Assembly (NCBI GenBank): GCA_018894995.1
Contig: JAHIOZ010000103.1
Span: 1-11,630, forward strand
From: Patescibacteria group bacterium
GTDB taxonomy: Bacteria; Patescibacteriota; Minisyncoccia; Phycocordibacterales; UBA12079
Direction of reading: 5' to 3'
Length of the DNA: 11,630 nucleotides
Position numbers and translations under genes: made by a program. Shown in pieces: positions 1-6,112 of this stretch (the first letter of the stretch is position 1; each line of letters opens with the position of its first letter). The notes beneath the pieces are model-generated. The model saw only the letters and a list, made by a program, of their open reading frames with translations, ran no database searches and was not told the origin of the DNA.

Positions 1-215
1 AAAACATTTTTAATTTCAATAATTAAATTTTTTATTAGTGTCAAAAAAATAGAAGTTGTTTGTGATGAATTCTCATTTTCAACTCCAAAAAAAGAAGACA
101 ACAAAAACCAAATACCAAAAATTACCATCATTGCAATTATTGTGCTTACAACAAGAATTCTCTTTTTTTCGGAATCGGTTTTTTTTCGTAATTTAATTAA
201 AAAATTAAATGACAT
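1..215 (-). CDS. N-terminal part of a small single-pass membrane protein (runs off the left edge)
   Basis: An open frame starts at the ATG at 215-213 and runs without a stop to the window edge, giving 71 residues. It begins MSFNFLIKLRKKTDSEKKRI, a short basic cytoplasmic segment. One hydrophobic helix follows at about residues 20-43, then a polar Ser/Thr/Asn-rich stretch, so an N-in, C-out anchored protein is expected. I do not recognise the family. There is no SD site. A TATATT -10-like box at 221-226 sits five bases before the ATG, so the mRNA may be leaderless, although such boxes are common by chance in this AT-rich DNA. It lies 98 bp downstream of the beta-lactamase-fold gene. The anchor is clear, the function unknown. 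Confidence 0.6.
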   Translation of the reverse strand, partial: MSFNFLIKLRKKTDSEKKRILVVSTIIAMMVIFGIWFLLSSFFGVENENSSQTTSIFLTLIKNLIIEIKNV

Positions 216-313
216 AATATAATATATAAAAAATTTTTAATTTTATAATTTTTAATTTTTAAATAATTTTAAATGACCAAATTTTAAAAATTACAATAAA
301 ATTAAAGAGATTG

Positions 314-952
314 TTACAAAGATGAAGACAAAACAATAATTTGTCCTGTTTTATCCTCTAAATCTTTTTTCTTTATAGTCAATTTATCCACCGGCTCGGT
401 TTTTTCCACTCCGCCTTCTTTTAAGAAATTTTTAAGAGCATCCTTTTCTCCAACTTTTCCATAATGCATTGGTATAATAATTTTTGCTCCCAATTTAATT
501 GCGAGACGATGAGCATCAGAAGAATTCAAAACCCCTTCTCCTCCAATTGGAACAAACAAAATATCTACATCAGTGAGAGTTGATTTTGCCTCGTCACTTA
601 ATTCCTTTGTGTTGATAGCTCCCAAAAATCCAATTTTTATACCATCCAAAATCAAAGAATAAACCGTGTTTATTCTTTCTTTGTCTTTATATTGTGTACT
701 TGAAAGAGCTCCTTTTATAAAGATTTCCTTAACTTCATATTCACCAGGACCGGAAATAACAAAAGAATCTTTGTTTTTAGATTCCAGATTTTCTACTCCG
801 TTAAAGTCTTTACTGTCTGCACTCACCAAAACTATATCGGCTCCAAAACGAGAACCTTTGAATTTTGACTCTTTGGAAATCGGATTAAAAGCAACGACTG
901 TGTCGCCAAACTGAACTTTAAAAAATTCTATATCGTGGTATGTAATTATCAT
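314..952 (-). CDS. UlaG-like metallo-beta-lactamase-fold protein with degenerate metal site
   Basis: The 212-residue protein follows the COG2220/Lactamase_B_3 layout. It has an N-terminal strand pair, the GADIVLVS strand at 37-44, the SGPGEYEV segment at 67-74, the IKIGFLGAI strand at 105-113, DVDILFVPIGG at 128-138 and IIIPMHYGK at 158-166. In active members HxHxDH follows the IVLVS strand. Here residues 45-50 read ADSKDF, so the three histidines are gone and only the Asp remains. The later HLGD-type ligands are also replaced (FLGA at 109-112). Only His163 of IPMHY survives. Hydrolase activity therefore looks unlikely, and a structural or binding role is inferred. Length is normal for the family, so this is not a truncation. 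It follows the aspS terminator and appears to have its own promoter with almost no leader. Confidence 0.82.
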   Translation of the reverse strand: MIITYHDIEFFKVQFGDTVVAFNPISKESKFKGSRFGADIVLVSADSKDFNGVENLESKNKDSFVISGPGEYEVKEIFIKGALSSTQYKDKERINTVYSLILDGIKIGFLGAINTKELSDEAKSTLTDVDILFVPIGGEGVLNSSDAHRLAIKLGAKIIIPMHYGKVGEKDALKNFLKEGGVEKTEPVDKLTIKKKDLEDKTGQIIVLSSSL

Positions 953-961
953 ATGCAGAAA

Positions 962-970
962 ATTATAGCA
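962..970 (-). promoter_or_regulatory. Extended -10 promoter of the beta-lactamase-fold gene, near-leaderless
   Basis: On the minus strand the sequence reads TGCTATAAT, a perfect TATAAT with the TGn extension. No good -35 is seen, as is usual with extended -10 promoters. The predicted start falls 3-4 bases before the ATG at 952-950 and there is no SD site, so translation is probably leaderless or nearly so. Confidence 0.6.
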
Positions 971-984
971 TAAATAAACTAAAA

Positions 985-1020
985 CAAAAAATCCACAGTA
1001 ACCGGAGCACTGTGGATTTT
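985..1020 (-). terminator. Intrinsic terminator of aspS
   Basis: Ten bases past the aspS stop the minus strand reads AAAATCCACAGT, a nine-base loop, then ACTGTGGATTTT followed by a run of T. The 12-bp stem with U-tract is a standard Rho-independent terminator and separates aspS from the next gene. Confidence 0.85.
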
Positions 1021-1030
1021 GGAGAATATG

Positions 1031-2356
1031 TTATTTATTTAGCAGTGTGTCAATTCTGTTTATTTCCCTTGGGAACAAAGTTGCTTCTTTGATGTTTTTG
1101 ATACCCAAAAATTTTGCAGTCAATCTTTCAAGTCCCATTCCTATTCCTCCGTGAGGTGGAATTCCATATTTAAAAGCTTGCAGATAAAAAGAAAATTTTT
1201 CCGGATCCAAACCTTTCTTTTTGATTGCCGAAACAAGCTTATCGTAATTATGAATTCTTTGACCGCCGGTTGTAATTTCTACGCCCCTAAATAACAAATC
1301 AAAACTTTTGGTAAAACCGGGGTCTTCTTCATCTTCATAAGTATACATCGGTCTTTTTTCAACCGGATAATGAGTGACAAAAATAAAATCTGAGTTGAAC
1401 TCTTTTTTTGCATATTCACAAAGCCATCTTTCATGCTGTGGTTCCAGGTCCGGCTCCCCCACACAGTCCTCACCAAATTCTTTTTTAATTATTTCTTGAG
1501 CTTCTTTAAGTTTCATAAATGGTATTTTTTCAGGAACTTTTGGAATTTCCGCATTCAACAAATTAAATTCGGCCTGACATTTTTCTTTTAATCTTTCAAC
1601 TGTAAACTTCAACATTTTGTTTTCGGTTTCCATCATATCATGATGGTCTTCAATAAAACCCATTTCAAAATCCAAACTCGTATATTCATTTATGTGACGA
1701 GTGGTATTGTGTTTTTCCGCTCTAAAAACATTTCCAACGGAAAAAACTTTTTCAAAAACACCCACCATAATTTGTTTATAAAATTGCGGACTGGTGGCAA
1801 GAAAAGCTTTATTTTCAAAATATTCCAATTCAAAAACTCCCGCTCCTCCTTCAGCATCCGCCCCTATTATTTTTGGTGCTTGAAATTCCGTGAAATTTTC
1901 TTGAATTAAAAAATCTCTAAATGCTTGAACAATCACCGTTTGAACTTTAAAAACAGCTTTTTTTTCTTCCGTTCTTAAAGTAAGTGGCAGGTAATCCAAA
2001 TAAGTATCAAGATTTAACTCGGTATCTTTTTCAAACGGCAGTTCTTTTGCTTCACTTAAAACTCTTGTTTCCAAAATCTCAACTTCCAATTCCCCGTTCA
2101 GCCCTTCTTTTTTCATTCTCTCCGGTCTTTCATTTACTTGACCCTTAATTTCAACTACCCATTCATTGCGAACATTATTGGCAATTTTATGGGCTTCTTC
2201 ATGATTTGGTAAAGCCACCATCTGAACTTTTCCTGACATATCTCGCAAGTCAATAAAAATCAATTTTCCATGATCACGCCGAACATCAACCCAACCGGCA
2301 ATTGTCACTTCTTTTCCAATATAGTCTTTTAAATCTTTTATATATACTCTCTGCAT
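1031..2356 (-). CDS. aspS: Aspartyl-tRNA synthetase, short archaeal-type, probably non-discriminating
   Basis: This class II synthetase charges tRNA-Asp with aspartate. At 441 residues it lacks the GAD insertion of the ~590-residue bacterial enzyme and matches the archaeal/AspS2 size. Residues about 1-105 form the OB-fold anticodon domain (GWVDVRRDHGKLIFIDLRD). The catalytic domain shows GGAGVFELEYF, TSPQFYKQIMV, motif 2 FRAEKHNTTRHINEYTSLDF and motif 3 GIGMGLERLTAKF near the C-terminus. The RRDHG segment resembles non-discriminating AspRS, which also charge tRNA-Asn for later amidation by GatCAB. That reading is inference, since GatCAB is not in the window. The ATG at 2356 gives a natural N-terminus (MQRVYIKDL). 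No SD site precedes it. A promoter about 90 bp upstream and a terminator just downstream make it a single-gene unit. Confidence 0.95.
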   Translation of the reverse strand: MQRVYIKDLKDYIGKEVTIAGWVDVRRDHGKLIFIDLRDMSGKVQMVALPNHEEAHKIANNVRNEWVVEIKGQVNERPERMKKEGLNGELEVEILETRVLSEAKELPFEKDTELNLDTYLDYLPLTLRTEEKKAVFKVQTVIVQAFRDFLIQENFTEFQAPKIIGADAEGGAGVFELEYFENKAFLATSPQFYKQIMVGVFEKVFSVGNVFRAEKHNTTRHINEYTSLDFEMGFIEDHHDMMETENKMLKFTVERLKEKCQAEFNLLNAEIPKVPEKIPFMKLKEAQEIIKKEFGEDCVGEPDLEPQHERWLCEYAKKEFNSDFIFVTHYPVEKRPMYTYEDEEDPGFTKSFDLLFRGVEITTGGQRIHNYDKLVSAIKKKGLDPEKFSFYLQAFKYGIPPHGGIGMGLERLTAKFLGIKNIKEATLFPREINRIDTLLNK

Positions 2357-2450
2357 AGTTTTTAATTATCAGTTTTTAGTTTTTAGTAAAATTTACAAAA
2401 ATAATTAAACTTTGTTTGTTTAATCATTTATACCCTAATTGGCTGTGCTA

Positions 2451-2480
2451 ATCATACCAAATTTAAAATCTTTTTTCCAA
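2451..2480 (-). promoter_or_regulatory. Probable aspS promoter
   Basis: The minus strand has TTGGAA (2475-2480), an 18-bp spacer, and TATGAT (2451-2456). The predicted start leaves a leader of about 88 bases before aspS. I saw no T-box or other riboswitch in that leader. Confidence 0.5.
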
Positions 2481-2525
2481 TAAAACTAAATCGCTTGTAA
2501 ATTCAGTTCCTAAATTATTTTTTGA

Positions 2526-2550
2526 TTTTTGGAACTCGGAGTTCCAAAAA
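2526..2550. repeat. Palindromic repeat GGAACTCGGAGTTCC, intergenic copy
   Basis: A perfect hairpin with core GGAACTC-G-GAGTTCC is extended by TTTTT/AAAAA. The same core occurs twice inside miaA (9272-9317), so this is a dispersed repeat family with at least three copies in the window. Confidence 0.8.
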
Positions 2551-2555
2551 ATAAC

Positions 2556-2611
2556 AAAAACAAATTTCGCATTAAGGAACCTATCGTCCCCTTAATGCGA
2601 AATTTGTTTTT
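2556..2611. repeat. Long perfect hairpin between trmD and aspS, terminator-like on both strands
   Basis: Two 22-bp arms (2556-2577 and 2590-2611) are perfectly complementary around a 12-base loop. A-tracts at one end and T-tracts at the other give a U-run on either strand, so it could act as a bidirectional terminator, here for trmD. The rest of the 469-bp gap (2357-2825) holds the aspS promoter and other palindromes, but no gene. Confidence 0.7.
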
Positions 2612-2677
2612 TGCCGTCTGATATTGTGAAATAGGGTGGTAGTGATAATGGTAACTAACAGTCTGGACTGCCACGCC

Positions 2678-2744
2678 GTTTGACCGAAAAATTCTAAAGA
2701 AAAAATGACTAGTCATTTTTTTCTTTAGAATTTTTCGGTCAAAC
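2678..2744. repeat. Near-perfect 33-bp palindrome without a loop
   Basis: The arms at 2678-2710 and 2711-2744 are complementary except for one extra T in the right arm (six A against seven T). The centre is ACTAGT with no unpaired loop. As RNA it would form a very long hairpin. It shares no arm sequence with the neighbouring hairpins. Confidence 0.8.
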
Positions 2745-2782
2745 TTCTCGCAGAGGCAAACTGCCTTTAATATTTCGTTAAT

Positions 2783-2805
2783 GAATTTTGCCAAAGGCAA
2801 AATTC
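2783..2805. repeat. Perfect hairpin GAATTTTGCC-AAA-GGCAAAATTC
   Basis: Ten-bp arms surround an AAA loop just downstream of trmD. The same arm sequence recurs in the hairpin at 3588-3624 with a TTT loop, so the two bracket trmD. Confidence 0.7.
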
Positions 2806-2825
2806 TTCGTTTTAGAATTTAGAGT

Positions 2826-3473
2826 TTAGTTTTTAGAGTTTGTTTTCAATTTTCTCCACTTTTCTATTTCTTTATGATGACCGGAAAGCAAAACTTCTGG
2901 AACTTTGTAATTTTTTCCTTTGTGTTTAAAAGATTCGGGACGAGTGTAAACTTCCGGTGAAGCGTTTCTGTTTTCTTCCAATGATTCTATATCCCCAAGC
3001 ACTCCTTTAATTTGTCTGGTAATTGAATCAATCATCACCATTGCCGGCAATTCCCCACCGGTTAACACGAAAGGTCCAATTGAAATATCTTCAGTTTTAA
3101 AAATTTTTTTCACTCTTTCATCAACTCCTTCATAATGTCCTGAAATTATAATTATATCTTTATAATTTTCAGAAATATTTTTAGCATAAGAATTATCAAA
3201 TTGTTTTCCTGACGGAGAAAGAAAAATTATTTTAACTTTTTTCTTTTGTCCTTTGGCTTTTTGAATTGCTTTAATGACAGGCTCGGCTTTGATTACCATT
3301 CCTGGACCTCCGCCGTAAGGTTTGTCATCAACCTGTCTTTTATTTTTTGCAAAATCTCGCGGATTATAAAATTTAATTTTTATTTTTTTATTTATTATTG
3401 CACGAGCAATAATAGACTCACTAATATAAGAGTCAAAAGAATTTGGAAATAATGTGATGATGTGGAAAAGCAT
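2826..3473 (-). CDS. trmD: tRNA (guanine-N1-)-methyltransferase TrmD
   Basis: TrmD transfers methyl from S-adenosylmethionine to N1 of G37 in tRNAs reading CNN codons, preventing +1 frameshifts. The 215-residue protein has the SPOUT trefoil-knot motifs in order: VDDKPYGGGPGMV (48-60), SGHYEGVDERV (111-121), IGPFVLTGGELPA (132-144), VYTRPESF (175-182) and VPEVLLSGHH (191-200). It is shorter than E. coli TrmD (255), with a reduced C-terminal domain, as is common in small genomes. The flexible linker SLEENRNASPEVYTRP is short, and the position that normally carries the catalytic Asp (E. coli Asp169, ...EDSF...) appears to be Asn168. ATG at 3473 (MLFHIITLFP) is the family start, without an SD site. 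Its khpA neighbour fits the usual ribosomal/trmD cluster, although rpsP and rimM are absent. Confidence 0.95.
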   Translation of the reverse strand: MLFHIITLFPNSFDSYISESIIARAIINKKIKIKFYNPRDFAKNKRQVDDKPYGGGPGMVIKAEPVIKAIQKAKGQKKKVKIIFLSPSGKQFDNSYAKNISENYKDIIIISGHYEGVDERVKKIFKTEDISIGPFVLTGGELPAMVMIDSITRQIKGVLGDIESLEENRNASPEVYTRPESFKHKGKNYKVPEVLLSGHHKEIEKWRKLKTNSKN

Positions 3474-3587
3474 TTTTTTATTGAATAATGAATTACGAAT
3501 AACGAATTATGAATGTTCAATTTATTTTTCTTTATATTAACATATTTAGAAAAATTTTATATTAATTAGTTTTAAAAATTTAAGACG

Positions 3588-3628
3588 AAACGGTGAATTT
3601 TGCCTTTGGCAAAATTCACCGTTTTTTT
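3588..3628 (+). terminator. Strong hairpin plus T-run, terminator-like on the plus strand
   Basis: Perfect 17-bp arms (3588-3604 and 3608-3624) with a TTT loop are followed on the plus strand by a run of T. On the minus strand, the direction of khpA and trmD, only a short T-run follows. No plus-strand gene exists nearby, so it may block antisense transcription or may simply be a repeat. The core GAATTTTGCC/GGCAAAATTC matches the hairpin at 2783-2805. Confidence 0.6.
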
Positions 3629-3659
3629 CCGTCGTCCGTATGTATTCATAATTCAGCGG

Positions 3660-3722
3660 AAATCTAAACAAAAAAATAAACGACTATGCTTCGCATAGTC
3701 GTTTATTTTTTTGTTTAGATTT
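3660..3722 (-). terminator. Perfect 30-bp hairpin abutting the khpA stop
   Basis: The two 30-base arms (3660-3689, 3693-3722) are exactly complementary around a three-base loop. The outer end includes two bases of the khpA TAA stop. On the minus strand the strong stem CGACTATGC-GAA-GCATAGTCG is followed by TTTATTTTTTTG, a good U-tract, so termination after khpA is likely. The symmetric A-tract makes it bidirectional. Confidence 0.75.
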
Positions 3723-4053
3723 ACGCTTTTAGTTCTTCAATCGCCTGATCAACATCGTCACTGCTGGCAGCTGAGACATTGTTATTATTTTCAGCAAATC
3801 TTGTGCTTCCTTCAGGTTCATTGATTTTCAAATTAACACGAGCATTGTTTTTCATTCCAACAACTCTTAACAAGGTTCTGATAGCTTTAGCAGTATTTCC
3901 GCTTCTACCAATAATTTTACCCATGTCTTGAGTAGCGACGTCAAGAGTCATTAAAACTCCCATTTCGTCAACTTTCCTGTTAACTTTAACAGCGTTAGGT
4001 TCATCAACTAATGCCTTAACAACATATTCTAAGAATACTTGATCATTTTCCAT
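3721..4053 (-). CDS. khpA: KH-domain RNA-binding protein, KhpA-like
   Basis: The 110-residue protein opens with DQVFLEYVVKALVDEP, the usual KhpA start. It carries one type II KH fold with the GxxG loop GRSG at 49-52 (MGKIIGRSGNTAKAIRTLLR), which contacts single-stranded RNA. KhpA pairs with KhpB/Jag in some bacteria and acts as a small RNA chaperone; no partner is visible here. Typical KhpA is about 75-80 residues. This one has an extra ~30-residue tail from about 80, rich in Asn, Ser, Asp and Glu and ending in a short acidic helix. The start has no SD site. A clear promoter lies about 90 bp upstream, and the gene ends in a large hairpin before trmD. It occupies the place khpA often holds between rpsP and trmD. 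Confidence 0.85.
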   Translation of the reverse strand: MENDQVFLEYVVKALVDEPNAVKVNRKVDEMGVLMTLDVATQDMGKIIGRSGNTAKAIRTLLRVVGMKNNARVNLKINEPEGSTRFAENNNNVSAASSDDVDQAIEELKA

Positions 4054-4143
4054 AATTTATTTATTTTTCAATAAAACTTTTAATATTCGTGCAGTAATTC
4101 GACTGGAATTATTTTATTAGAAACTCCAAACTGCTTACGTGTA

Positions 4144-4172
4144 ATTATAACAAATGTTTTAATTCATAGCAA
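4144..4172 (-). promoter_or_regulatory. sigma70-type promoter of khpA
   Basis: The minus strand has TTGCTA (4167-4172), a 17-bp spacer and a perfect TATAAT (4144-4149). The start would fall near 4137, giving a leader of about 84 bases. This is one of the best promoters in the window. Confidence 0.75.
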
Positions 4173-4286
4173 TATTTTTTCTGGGGAAAGGAAATAGAAA
4201 AAAAATCCAACTACTACTGGAATTAAACGACAAATTCGATTTCATTTAAAAGCAGAAATACTAACGAGCAACCAATGGATCGCCAC

Positions 4287-4363
4287 GAAAATAAAAAGTA
4301 GGGTGTCGCACTCCCACTCCCGCTTCACTCCGTAGGGAGAACGACACCTGACTTTTTATTTTC
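4287..4363. repeat. Imperfect 77-base hairpin upstream of khpA
   Basis: Outer arms starting GAAAATAAAAAGT and ending ACTTTTTATTTTC enclose GGTGTCG/CGACACC and an inner CTCCC/GGGAG. Only a small mismatch interrupts the stem. It lies in the 511-bp gap 4054-4564, which also holds the khpA promoter and further hairpins. I found no rpsP or other gene in that gap. Confidence 0.6.
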
Positions 4364-4370
4364 TCGCGAA

Positions 4371-4425
4371 GACGAAATGCCGAAGGTATTTCGTCGACGA
4401 ATTTTGGCTTTAGCCAAAATTCGTC
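4371..4425. repeat. Two adjacent hairpins with GAA and TT loops
   Basis: The first is GACGAAATGCC-GAA-GGTATTTCGTC (4371-4395, one G-T pair). The second, 4396-4425, has perfect 14-bp arms ending GACGAATTTTGGCT/AGCCAAAATTCGTC. The plus strand then reads GTCGTTTATTTTTTTGT, identical over 17 bases to the tail of the khpA hairpin at 3698-3714, suggesting a common origin. Confidence 0.6.
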
Positions 4426-4472
4426 CGTCGTTTATTTTTTTGTGTTTTGTACTTTGTTTGGCTTTTTGCTTG

Positions 4473-4500
4473 CCCCGTTAAACATTTTATTTAACTGGGG
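4473..4500. repeat. Hairpin CCCCGTTAAA / TTTAACTGGGG downstream of the permease gene
   Basis: A GC-capped stem with one bulge. The T-run follows on the plus strand (TGTTTTTG), not in the permease direction, so it is weak as a permease terminator. Next to it, 4513-4564 is a low-complexity stretch of ATTTAGGATTTAGAAC-like words. Confidence 0.45.
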
Positions 4501-4564
4501 TGTTTTTGAATTTATTTAGGATTTAGAACTTAGGATTTAAGGTTTTTTGGTTATTACTTACTAC

Positions 4565-5812
4565 TTACTCGTATCTCAACGCCTCAATCGGACTTTTATG
4601 AGAAGCTTTTCTGGCCGGATATAAACCGAACACCAGACCAATACCAGCCGAAACAACAATCCCCAAAACAGCCGCTCCAATTGGGAAAATAAATGTCCAA
4701 GAGTATGTAGAAAAAGAAACAATTAAAATAGTTGATACCAAAGAAAGCGATGCTCCCAACAAAATACCAATAATACCCCCAGTTATGGTCAATATCATCG
4801 CCTCAAAAAGAAATTGGGTTAAAATATCGCTGTTTGTTGCACCGATTGCTTTTCTTAAGCCAATCTCTTTGGTTCTTTCAGTTACAGAAACAAGCATAAT
4901 ATTCATAACTCCCACTCCCCCAACCACCAAAGCAATTCCAACAACTGCCGACAAAAAAATTGTTAAGGCACCTAAAATTGAACCGATTTGATCAAGCATC
5001 CCTTCCGGAGTAACCACAAAAAAATCATCTTTTGAAGGGTCTGTGATATCATGTTGTTCTCTTAAAGTTTCTTCTATATCAGTAACCATCTTTGAAACAT
5101 TTTCTGGGTCGTCAGCTTTGGTAATAATTTCATGGTAATAATTAATACCCATTAAATAAACCTGTGCCGTTGAATAAGGTATCAAAACTATTTCATCAAT
5201 ATTAAAACCTGCCACCTGCCCACGCGAACTAAAAATTCCAACCACTTTTAAATTTCTTCCTTTAATTCTGATGTTTTTCCCTAAAACATTTTCTTCATCT
5301 TCAAATAATTCATCTTTTACTTTAGAACCAATAATAACGACACTAGCTTTATTTCTTATATCTCTTTCATCAAATAAAACTCCCGATTCAAGTTCTACGC
5401 CGTACATCTCTTCCATAAGGTCAGCCGTCCAACCCAAATTTGTTCCTCTGAAAGTTTCTCCTTTATACGATATGCTTCCGGAAACAATAACTGCTGGCGC
5501 AATTTTTGATAAATTCGGCACATTATTTTTTCTCTTTAATGCCTCTACATCTTTGTCAGTTAAAGAATCTAAAAATAAAGTTTCAGCTAAATCATTTAAT
5601 CCTTTTGGTTCCTGACCTGGTCGAATAACTATAGTGTCAGCTCCCATTCCACTCAACTCGCCCGTTATCAAGCTCTCAACCCCTTTACCCAATGAAAAAA
5701 TAAGAATAATAGCCGAAATCCCGATGACAATTCCAAGAATAGTCAAAAACGACCTAACCTTGTTAGTTTTCAATCCGGTAAATGCTGTTTTGTATAAATA
5801 TTTTATCTTCAT
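4565..5812 (-). CDS. ABC transporter permease, MacB/FtsX type
   Basis: The 415-residue protein has the MacB-PCD/FtsX architecture. An N-terminal helix lies at about 20-43 (SFLTILGIVIGISAIILIFS). An extracytoplasmic domain follows at about 45-275, then three helices near 279-310, 335-367 and 374-398. Family signatures are MNIMLVSVTERTKEIGLRKA just after the second helix and GLYPARKASHKSPIEALRYE at the C-terminus. Such permeases dimerise and use ATP hydrolysis in the cytoplasm to drive movement of the outer domain. Substrates include antimicrobial peptides, macrolides and lipoproteins, and the one here cannot be told. It is the last gene of the adaptor-ATPase-permease set, 300 bp after the ATPase. 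The start has no SD site. Confidence 0.93.
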   Translation of the reverse strand: MKIKYLYKTAFTGLKTNKVRSFLTILGIVIGISAIILIFSLGKGVESLITGELSGMGADTIVIRPGQEPKGLNDLAETLFLDSLTDKDVEALKRKNNVPNLSKIAPAVIVSGSISYKGETFRGTNLGWTADLMEEMYGVELESGVLFDERDIRNKASVVIIGSKVKDELFEDEENVLGKNIRIKGRNLKVVGIFSSRGQVAGFNIDEIVLIPYSTAQVYLMGINYYHEIITKADDPENVSKMVTDIEETLREQHDITDPSKDDFFVVTPEGMLDQIGSILGALTIFLSAVVGIALVVGGVGVMNIMLVSVTERTKEIGLRKAIGATNSDILTQFLFEAMILTITGGIIGILLGASLSLVSTILIVSFSTYSWTFIFPIGAAVLGIVVSAGIGLVFGLYPARKASHKSPIEALRYE

Positions 5813-5942
5813 AATTGTTTTGGTTGAATTTAAAAAATATTCTTTTAACTTTATTTGCTGAGAAATTTTACCAACTCAATTTTTAATTTTAAATTTTATA
5901 ATTTTTAAATAAATCTAAATTTTTAATTTTAAAACACAACGG

Positions 5943-6025
5943 CGAAAATTTTGCGACTAAAACAATTTTTTTCAAAATTGTTCGTCCGACCAAAATGAAA
6001 TTTTGGTTTAGGATGCAAATTTTCG
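5943..6025. repeat. Composite palindrome: outer stem enclosing two hairpins (ATPase-permease spacer)
   Basis: An outer stem CGAAAATTTTGC/GCAAATTTTCG (about 5943-5954 and 6015-6025, one bulge) encloses ACAATTTT-TTTC-AAAATTGT (5962-5981) and ACCAAAAT-GAA-ATTTTGGT (5989-6007). AT-rich arms on either side (about 5880-5935 and 6030-6105) are also roughly inverted copies. The 300-bp spacer holds no gene. The layout matches the element at 6869-6979. Confidence 0.65.
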
Positions 6026-6112
6026 TAAAGTTTAAAAATTTTGTCATTAAAAATTATTTACAAAATTATAAAATTAAAAATTACAAAATTTTAAAAAATA
6101 AAATCAGAGATT

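Noticed and set aside
2633..2650. GGGTGGTAGTG resembling the start of a T-box core
   Set aside because: The ACCGCG part, the CGTCCC partner and a downstream regulated terminator are missing.
2510..2800. A 96-codon open frame on the minus strand between trmD and aspS
   Set aside because: It is read almost entirely from palindromes (both arms of the 33-bp hairpin and the GGAACTC repeat). It has no SD site and no recognisable domain, so it is a chance frame.
4054..4564. A missed rpsP or other small gene upstream of khpA
   Set aside because: Translating the minus strand here gives only short frames broken by stops, such as a 28-codon one, with no ribosomal protein S16 motif.
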